NCBI GenBank assembly: GCA_964397995.1
Contig: CAYNLG010000018.1
Location: 1-55,648 of the forward strand
Reading direction: 5' to 3'
DNA length: 55,648 bases
Origin: CAYNLG01 sp964397995
GTDB lineage: Bacteria > Planctomycetota > Phycisphaerae > FEN-1346
The notes under the pieces are model-generated. The model searched no databases. It saw nothing but the letters and a program-made list of their open reading frames with translations, and had not been told where the DNA came from. The stretch's first letter is position 1, and every line of letters starts with the position of its first letter. Positions 50,864-55,648 of the stretch are shown one piece after another. The position numbers were made by a program, and so were the translations under genes.

Positions 50864-50892
50864 AGTATAGGCCGCCCCTCTTTGGGCGTCAA
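50864..50892 (-). promoter_or_regulatory. Predicted promoter of purE-mtnA
   Basis: On the minus strand TTGACG (50892-50887), 17-base spacer, TATACT (50869-50864), about 30 bases before purE. Confidence 0.75.
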
Positions 50893-50961
50893 GCGGCCTT
50901 TCATGCGCCGCCGCGAGACACCCCTGTATGGGCCGGAATTGCCTGAAAACCGGCCAAAGAT

Positions 50962-50989
50962 TTGACTCTGGGGCCTGATGATGTATTCT
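50962..50989 (+). promoter_or_regulatory. Predicted promoter of the two-component pair
   Basis: TTGACT (50962-50967), 16-base spacer, TATTCT (50984-50989), divergent from the purE promoter and about 50 bases before the kinase start. Confidence 0.55.
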
Positions 50990-51042
50990 TTCAACACTGT
51001 TGCACCCGGGCAGCAGCACTGTCTCCTTGGGGCGGCGAACCT

Positions 51043-52683
51043 GTGGCCGAATCGCAACATCCGCGCGACGCCCGCGTCCCCGTGGGCGACGTCGTGACCC
51101 GGTTCCACCTCCTGGCCGACCAGGCGGCTCGCCTGAGCGCCCAGCAGGACGTCCGCGGCTTCCAGGAAGAGGTCCTGGCGCTGGCGCTGCAGGCCTTTGA
51201 ATGTGCCTCCGGGACGGTGTTCCTGTGGAACGAGGCCGGCGACGTCACACGCCTCGGGCCGGCCATCGGCCGGGCCGTCGGGTTGCCGCTGCTGGACCTC
51301 GTCCAGGCCCCGGCGGTGCGGAAACGGGTCCTTGAGGGCCAGAAACCGCTCGTTTCGGCCGATCCGGTCGAAGACGTCGGCGACGCCCTCGGCGGCTGGG
51401 GGCCGGCCGCGGTCGTTCCCCTCCCGGGGGCGACGCGGACCCTCGGCGTGCTCGTTCTGGGCGACCGGCGCGGCGACCGGCCCTTCAGCGAGGTCGAGGC
51501 GGCCATGATGGGGGCCCTCGGGAGCGTGGCCGGGGCCGTCTTCGAGACGCGCGTCGGCTTCACCGAGTTCCGCGAGTCCATGAGCCGACGCATGACCGAG
51601 GCCATGGCCGAACTCAGCCGCGCCTCGGCCGAGCTCGAGCGCCTCAAGACCTTCAACGAGGAACTCTTCGAGTCCCTGCCGGTCGGTCTGGTCTGTTTTG
51701 ACCGCGAATTCGCCGTTACGTTCCGGAATTCGGCCGCGGACCGGCTCTGGCCGGAGGGGCGGACGGTCAGGGAAGCCGTCCGCCGGACCGACCTCGCCCG
51801 GATCGATCCCGACTGGGAAACGGCCCTCCGCGACGTCCTGAACATGCAGCGGCCGTGGCGCGCCGAGCACGTGACCGTCACCGCGCCGGGCGCCGACCCC
51901 GGCCGCGTCCACCTGACCTGCGGCCCGCTCCGGGGCGGCCGGGGCGTCTCGGGCGGCGTTCTGGNNNNNNNNNNGCGGTTGGCCGTTTCCGAGCGGTTGG
52001 CGGGCCTCGGGCGCCTGGCGGCCATGGTCGCCCACGAGATCAACAACCCCCTGGACGGCATCCAGCGGCTGGTCAACCTGGCCCGGCGGGTCGCCCCGGA
52101 AGGGGACCCGGAACCGGTCGAACGGTACCTGAACCAGGCCGCCGGGGGCCTTCAGCGGCTGGGGGCCATCGTCCGGGAACTGCTGGCCTTCTCTCGCAGC
52201 GCCAGCGGCCATACCGAGGCGATGCCGATCCGCGACCTGCTCGCGGAAGCCGTCCACGCGGCCTGTGAACAGGCTCGGGAGGGTGGTGTGGCCATCGACC
52301 TGACCTGCGCCGCCGACCTGCCGCCGCTTCGGAGCACGTCGCTGTTCCACGTGGTGCTGAACCTCGTGAAGAACGCCGTGGAGGCGATGCCGGAGGGCGG
52401 GCGGATCGACGTCGCCGCCCGGTGCCGCCCGGACGTGCTCGTCATCGAGGTGGCCGACGACGGCCCGGGCATCCCTGAGGAGCTGCTTCCGAAGCTGTTT
52501 GAGCCGTTTTTCACGCGAAAAGCCGTCGGCAAGGGCACGGGCCTGGGCCTGGTCGTCTGCCGCGACCTGGTCGAACGGCAGGGCGGAACGCTGACGGCCT
52601 CTAACCGGTCGCGGGGCGGGGCCGTCTTCACGGTCGAGATTCCACTGGCGCCGGGCGCGTGCCGCCCGGCGGCCGAGGGGTAG
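51043..52683 (+). CDS. NtrB-like sensor histidine kinase (GAF-PAS-HisKA-HATPase), interrupted by N run
   Basis: About 546 residues with a run of ten N at 51965-51974. A GAF-like domain covers ~30-165, a coiled linker follows, then a PAS-like domain (~205-300: S-L-P-V-G-L-V-C-F-D). After the gap come V-A-H-E-I-N-N-P with the phospho-accepting histidine (near 331), the N box N-L-V-K-N-A-V-E-A-M, D-D-G-P-G-I-P, F-E-P-F-F-T-R-K and G-T-G-L-G-L. No membrane segments, so it is a cytoplasmic sensor. GTG 51043 begins the helical N-terminus; frame upstream is open but lacks a ribosome site. The response regulator follows after 28 bases. Confidence 0.92.
   Translation: MAESQHPRDARVPVGDVVTRFHLLADQAARLSAQQDVRGFQEEVLALALQAFECASGTVFLWNEAGDVTRLGPAIGRAVGLPLLDLVQAPAVRKRVLEGQKPLVSADPVEDVGDALGGWGPAAVVPLPGATRTLGVLVLGDRRGDRPFSEVEAAMMGALGSVAGAVFETRVGFTEFRESMSRRMTEAMAELSRASAELERLKTFNEELFESLPVGLVCFDREFAVTFRNSAADRLWPEGRTVREAVRRTDLARIDPDWETALRDVLNMQRPWRAEHVTVTAPGADPGRVHLTCGPLRGGRGVSGGVLXXXXRLAVSERLAGLGRLAAMVAHEINNPLDGIQRLVNLARRVAPEGDPEPVERYLNQAAGGLQRLGAIVRELLAFSRSASGHTEAMPIRDLLAEAVHAACEQAREGGVAIDLTCAADLPPLRSTSLFHVVLNLVKNAVEAMPEGGRIDVAARCRPDVLVIEVADDGPGIPEELLPKLFEPFFTRKAVGKGTGLGLVVCRDLVERQGGTLTASNRSRGGAVFTVEIPLAPGACRPAAEG
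51965..51974. other. Assembly gap (ten N)
   Basis: A run of exactly ten N inside the histidine kinase, between the PAS-like domain and the dimerisation helix. The frame continues in register on both sides if the gap is read as ten bases. Confidence 0.98.
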
Positions 52684-52711
52684 GGCAAGGGGGAGAGAGG
52701 AGCCGTACGCC

Positions 52712-54082
52712 GTGGCGAAAGCACGCATCCTGCTCGTGGACGACGACGAGCTGATTCTGACGAGCCTGTCGGAACTGCTGGCCCTGGAGGGCTACGACGT
52801 CGAGACGGCGGCCCGCTTTGCCGAGGCGTCGGCCAAGCTCGGCGCGAGCCCGTTCGAGGTGGTGATCACGGACGTCTCGATGCCCGAGGTGAGCGGTTTC
52901 GAGGTCCTGAAACTGGTCCGCAACCGGTATCCGGACACGTCGGTGGTCATGATTACGGCCTACGGGACCATCGAGGACGCCGTCGGGGCCATCAAACAGG
53001 GGGCGTTCGATTACCTGACGAAGCCCGTCATCGACGATGAGATCGTTCTGGTGGTCGAGCGGGCGCTGGAGCAGCAGTCGCTGACGGCCGAGAACCGGTC
53101 CCTGCGGAAGCAGCTCGGCGAGCGGTACAGCCTCGCCAACATCATCGGCCGCGATTACCGCATGATCAAGGTCTTCGACCTGATCGAGGCCGTGGCCGAC
53201 ACGCCGACGACCGTCCTCGTCACGGGCGAGAGCGGCACGGGCAAGAGCCTCGTGGCCCGGGCGGTCCACCAGCTCTCGAACCGGCGCCAGAGCCCGTTCG
53301 TCGAGATCGCCTGCGGGGCCCTGCCGGAAACGCTCCTGGAGAGCGAGCTTTTCGGCCATGTGAAGGGCTCCTTTACCGGCGCCGTCGGCGACAAGGCCGG
53401 CAAGTTCAAGCAGGCCGACGGTGGAACGATCTTCCTGGACGAGATCTCGACCGCCACCCCCGCCCTCCAGGTGAAGCTCCTCCGCGTCCTGCAGACCTTC
53501 GAATTCGAGCCCGTGGGTGGCGACTCGACCGAAAAGGTCAACGTCCGGTGCCTGCTGGCGACGAACCAGGACCTGCGGAACCAGGTGCGGCGGGGCGAGT
53601 TTCGCGAGGACCTGTACTACCGCGTTAACGTCGTGACCATCGACCTGCCGCCCCTGCGCGAGCGGATCGGCGACATCCCGCTCCTGGCCGAGCACTTCCT
53701 GCAGCGGCACTGCGACCGCACCGGCCGCACCCTCGTCGGCTTCCACGACGAGGCCATGCGGTACCTCCAGGCGTACCCGTGGCCGGGCAACGTGCGGCAA
53801 CTGGAGAACGTGATCGAGCGGGCGGTGATCCTCTCGAAGAACCACATGGTGACGCCGGACGACCTGCCGGAGGACGTGCTCCAGCCCGAGGCGTCGGCGG
53901 CGGGGGCGGACGGCGGGCTGCTGCCGCTCAAGCAAGCCCTGGAGAAGCCCGAACGGGATATCCTGGTGCGGGCTCTGAAGCTCTGCCACGGGAACCGGCA
54001 GGCAACGGCCGAGGCCCTCGGCATCAACCGCACGACGCTCTACAAGAAGATGAAGAAGTACGGGATCGAGGACGAGGCCTGA
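52712..54082 (+). CDS. Sigma-54-dependent NtrC-family response regulator
   Basis: 456 residues. Receiver domain 1-120 with D10-D12 and phospho-acceptor Asp54 (I-T-D-V-S-M-P). AAA+ domain with Walker A G-E-S-G-T-G-K-S at 172-179, the sigma-54 contact loop G-S-F-T-G-A at 219-224 (a variant of GAFTGA) and F-L-D-E-I. The Fis-type helix-turn-helix closes the protein (G-N-R-Q-A-T-A-E-A-L-G-I-N-R-T-T-L-Y). GTG 52712 follows GGAGAGAGGAG. Partner of the adjacent kinase; target promoters are unknown. Confidence 0.96.
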   Translation: MAKARILLVDDDELILTSLSELLALEGYDVETAARFAEASAKLGASPFEVVITDVSMPEVSGFEVLKLVRNRYPDTSVVMITAYGTIEDAVGAIKQGAFDYLTKPVIDDEIVLVVERALEQQSLTAENRSLRKQLGERYSLANIIGRDYRMIKVFDLIEAVADTPTTVLVTGESGTGKSLVARAVHQLSNRRQSPFVEIACGALPETLLESELFGHVKGSFTGAVGDKAGKFKQADGGTIFLDEISTATPALQVKLLRVLQTFEFEPVGGDSTEKVNVRCLLATNQDLRNQVRRGEFREDLYYRVNVVTIDLPPLRERIGDIPLLAEHFLQRHCDRTGRTLVGFHDEAMRYLQAYPWPGNVRQLENVIERAVILSKNHMVTPDDLPEDVLQPEASAAGADGGLLPLKQALEKPERDILVRALKLCHGNRQATAEALGINRTTLYKKMKKYGIEDEA

Positions 54083-54115
54083 GCCGTCGTCGCGAGCCCC
54101 ATCGCGCGAAAAAGC

Positions 54116-54145
54116 GGCGCGGCAGAGACCATTCCCTGCCGCGCC
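54116..54145 (+). terminator. Hairpin after the response regulator gene
   Basis: GGCGCGGCAG (54116-54125) and CTGCCGCGCC (54136-54145), a perfect 10-base stem with a 10-base loop, 34 bases after the stop. No T-tract follows. Confidence 0.5.
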
Positions 54146-54301
54146 AATCCGATCGGGTGCCGCGTCGTGGGTTGCGGGTCGGCATGGACGGTCCATGCTC
54201 CCAGAACGGGGTCGCCTCCCGCCTCCCCGGCACCCGCGGCTTGTCAAAGGGGTCCTATGACGTGTCCCGTCATTATACCGCGCTGCGGCCCGCGGGGCGC
54301 A

Positions 54302-54415
54302 TCAATCCAGTCTGAATCGGGGGTCGGGCGAAGCCTGAGGAGGGGCCGGGCCGCCGGCCCGGACGGTGTATCCGCCGTCGGGGTCTTCCTCGACGTGGAA
54401 CACGGGTTCGGTCAT
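54302..54415 (-). CDS. 37-residue HicB-like peptide, possibly truncated
   Basis: ATG 54415 opens M-T-E-P-V-F-H-V-E-E-D-P-D-G-G-Y-T-V-R-A, closely resembling the first strands of HicB-family antitoxins and related small proteins (x-F-x-V-E-E-D-P-x-G-G-Y-x-A-x-A). The similarity ends there; the remaining 17 residues are Pro-rich and stop at 54302. A full HicB would be 70-130 residues, so this looks like a fragment whose 3' part was lost. No HicA toxin is near. The ribosome site is weak. Confidence 0.35.
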   Translation of the reverse strand: MTEPVFHVEEDPDGGYTVRAGGPAPPQASPDPRFRLD

Positions 54416-54457
54416 GGCACGCCGCCCGCCCGTGATTCTGCGGCACCGTCTGCGCAG

Positions 54458-54503
54458 AAGCAAGCGCGGCGAGCCGGGAGGCTCGCCGCGCGTCGGTGCT
54501 TCC
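54458..54503 (-). terminator. Predicted terminator of groEL
   Basis: GCGCGGCGAGCC (54465-54476) pairs perfectly with GGCTCGCCGCGC (54481-54492) around a GGGA loop; an outer GAAGCA/TGCTTC pair (54458-54463/54498-54503) extends it. On the minus strand the inner stem is followed by TTGCTTCT, a moderate U-rich tail, 36 bases after the groEL stop. Confidence 0.7.
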
Positions 54504-54527
54504 TATGGTTGAGGCCGGGTCGGCGGC

Positions 54528-55648
54528 CTAGTACATCCCGCCGCCCGCCGGGGCGGCTTCCTTCTTCTCCGGGATCTCCGAGACCAGGGCGTCGGTCGTC
54601 AGGAGCAGGCCGGCGATGGAGGCCGCGTTCTGGAGGGCGGTCCGCTCGACCTTCGTCGGGACGATCACCCCGTCGGCCACCAGGTCGCCGAACTTGCCCG
54701 TCAGGGCGTTGAAGCCGAAGGTCGCCTCGTCGGTTTCCTCGACCTTCTGGGCGACAATCGAGCCGTCCATGCCGGCGTTGGCGGCGATCTGCTTCAGGGG
54801 CGCTTCGACCGCGCGCCGGACGATGTCGGCGCCGACCTTCCGGTCGCCCTTGATCTTCAGCTTGGCGATGGCCTTGCGGGCACGGAGCATCGCCACCCCG
54901 CCGCCCGGCAGGATGCCTTCCTCGACGGCGGCGCGGCAGGCGTGGAGGGCGTCCTCGACGCGGGCCTTCTTTTCCTTGACGGCGCTTTCGGTCGCCCCGC
55001 CGACGTTGATCTGCGCCACGCCGCCGGAGAGTTTCGCCAGGCGTTCCTCCAACTTTTCGCGGTCGTAATCGCTGGTGGTGGTCTCGATTTCCTTGCGGAG
55101 GGCTTCGAGGCGTCCCTTGATGGCGCTGGTTTCGCCCGCGCCCTCGATGACCGTCGTGGTGTCCTTGTCAATGGTGACCTTCTTCGCCTGGCCGAGCATG
55201 GAGATGTCCACGTTCTCCAGCTTGGTGCCCAGGTCCTCGAAGATGGCCTGGCCGCCCGTCAGGATGGCGATGTCTTCCATCATGGCCTTGCGGCGGTCGC
55301 CGAAGCCGGGGGCCTTCACCGCGCAGCACTGGAACGTGCCGCGCAGCTTGTTCACCACCAGCGTCGCCAGCGCCTCGCCCTCGATGTCCTCGGCGATGAC
55401 GAGCAGCGGGCGGCCGCTCTGGGCCACCTTCTCCAGCAGCGGCAGCATGTCCTTGATGCTCGAGATCTTCTTCTCGTGCACCAGGACGTAGGGCTTCTCC
55501 AGCTCGCAGGTCATCGACTCGAAGTCCGTGACGAAGTGCGGCGAGAGATAGCCCTTGTCGAACTGCATGCCCTCGACCAGGTCGACGGTCGTGTCGAGGC
55601 TCTTGCCCTCCTCGACGGTGATGACGCCGTCCTTGCCGACCTTGTCCA
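54528..55648 (-). CDS. groEL: Chaperonin GroEL, 3' two thirds
   Basis: 373 residues of the 60-kDa chaperonin, running off the right edge. K-D-G-V-I-T-V-E-E-G-K-S, F-D-K-G-Y-L-S-P-H-F-V-T, V-K-A-P-G-F-G-D-R-R-K and G-I-L-P-G-G-G-V-A are GroEL landmarks. The apical domain has F-Q-C-C-A-V-K-A-P where most have V-C-A-V. The tail ends G-G-G-M-Y, a short version of the GGM repeat. It forms the ATP-driven folding chamber with GroES, which is not visible. Planctomycetes often carry several groEL copies; which one this is cannot be told. Confidence 0.97.
   Translation of the reverse strand, partial: DKVGKDGVITVEEGKSLDTTVDLVEGMQFDKGYLSPHFVTDFESMTCELEKPYVLVHEKKISSIKDMLPLLEKVAQSGRPLLVIAEDIEGEALATLVVNKLRGTFQCCAVKAPGFGDRRKAMMEDIAILTGGQAIFEDLGTKLENVDISMLGQAKKVTIDKDTTTVIEGAGETSAIKGRLEALRKEIETTTSDYDREKLEERLAKLSGGVAQINVGGATESAVKEKKARVEDALHACRAAVEEGILPGGGVAMLRARKAIAKLKIKGDRKVGADIVRRAVEAPLKQIAANAGMDGSIVAQKVEETDEATFGFNALTGKFGDLVADGVIVPTKVERTALQNAASIAGLLLTTDALVSEIPEKKEAAPAGGGMY

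Larger units (their letters stand above)
54083..54527. other. 445-base convergent intergenic region
   Basis: Between the response regulator and groEL. It holds a perfect hairpin (54116-54145), a small HicB-like reading frame (54302-54415) and the groEL terminator hairpin (54458-54503). Nothing else stands out. Confidence 0.55.

Overview
The window is a very GC-rich stretch with the look of a Planctomycetes (Phycisphaerae-like) genome. Clues are a formylglycine-type sulfatase, a giant secreted pentapeptide-repeat protein ending in dockerin-like repeats and a PEP-CTERM-like tail, an exosortase-style exopolysaccharide toolkit, and frequent GTG/TTG starts with 4-base GTGA/ATGA/TTGA overlaps. A run of ten N inside one gene suggests a draft or metagenome-derived scaffold. 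The taxon is an inference from style; no rRNA is present.

Layout. 1-3735: the 5' part of a secreted beta-propeller-like gene, a small secreted protein with a stop codon inside its signal peptide, tRNA-Leu(TAA), a sulfatase and an MNT-HEPN toxin-antitoxin pair. 3832-29038: a surface-glycan island of about 25 kb. It holds a DegT aminotransferase, three methyltransferases, two FemAB/BioF2-like transferases, three left-handed beta-helix acyltransferases, three GT39/ArnT-like membrane glycosyltransferases, a Wzx-like flippase, an alkaline-phosphatase-superfamily enzyme, an AsnB-type amidotransferase, an Alg13/Alg14-like split glycosyltransferase flanked by two paralogous B12-binding-type radical SAM enzymes, two GT2 enzymes, a DUF2304 protein and a UPF0104-type membrane protein. 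29240-31549: a TPR lipoprotein carrying DnaJ-type zinc motifs. 31904-40143: housekeeping genes ctpA, tsaD, larB, nnrD and pyruvate dehydrogenase E1 alpha, E1 beta and E2. 40165-41239: a sigma-factor fragment and a coiled-coil membrane protein. 41503-44518: rpsB-tsf-pyrH-frr on the minus strand. 44643-48712: a decayed DNA methyltransferase tail abutting the pentapeptide protein. 49287-54082: mtnA-purE on the minus strand, divergent from an NtrB/NtrC-like two-component pair. 54302-55648: a HicB-like peptide and the 3' part of groEL.

The glycan genes fall into at least four transcription units: 3915-7067, continued at 7121-16649 with internal promoters; the minus-strand unit 22299 to 16618; a single minus-strand methyltransferase; and 23389-27335. 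Together they could make an activated aminosugar, build and methylate or acylate a lipid-linked oligosaccharide, flip it, extend it on the periplasmic side and amidate it. The substrate cannot be read from sequence. The radical SAM / Alg14 / Alg13 / radical SAM block is the least familiar part and the best candidate for undescribed chemistry.

The window also gives a consistent picture of housekeeping promoters: close matches to TTGnCA-N16-18-TAnnnT precede nearly every transcription unit, mostly with a spacer of exactly 17, and two of them place the start codon at or next to +1, which predicts leaderless mRNAs.
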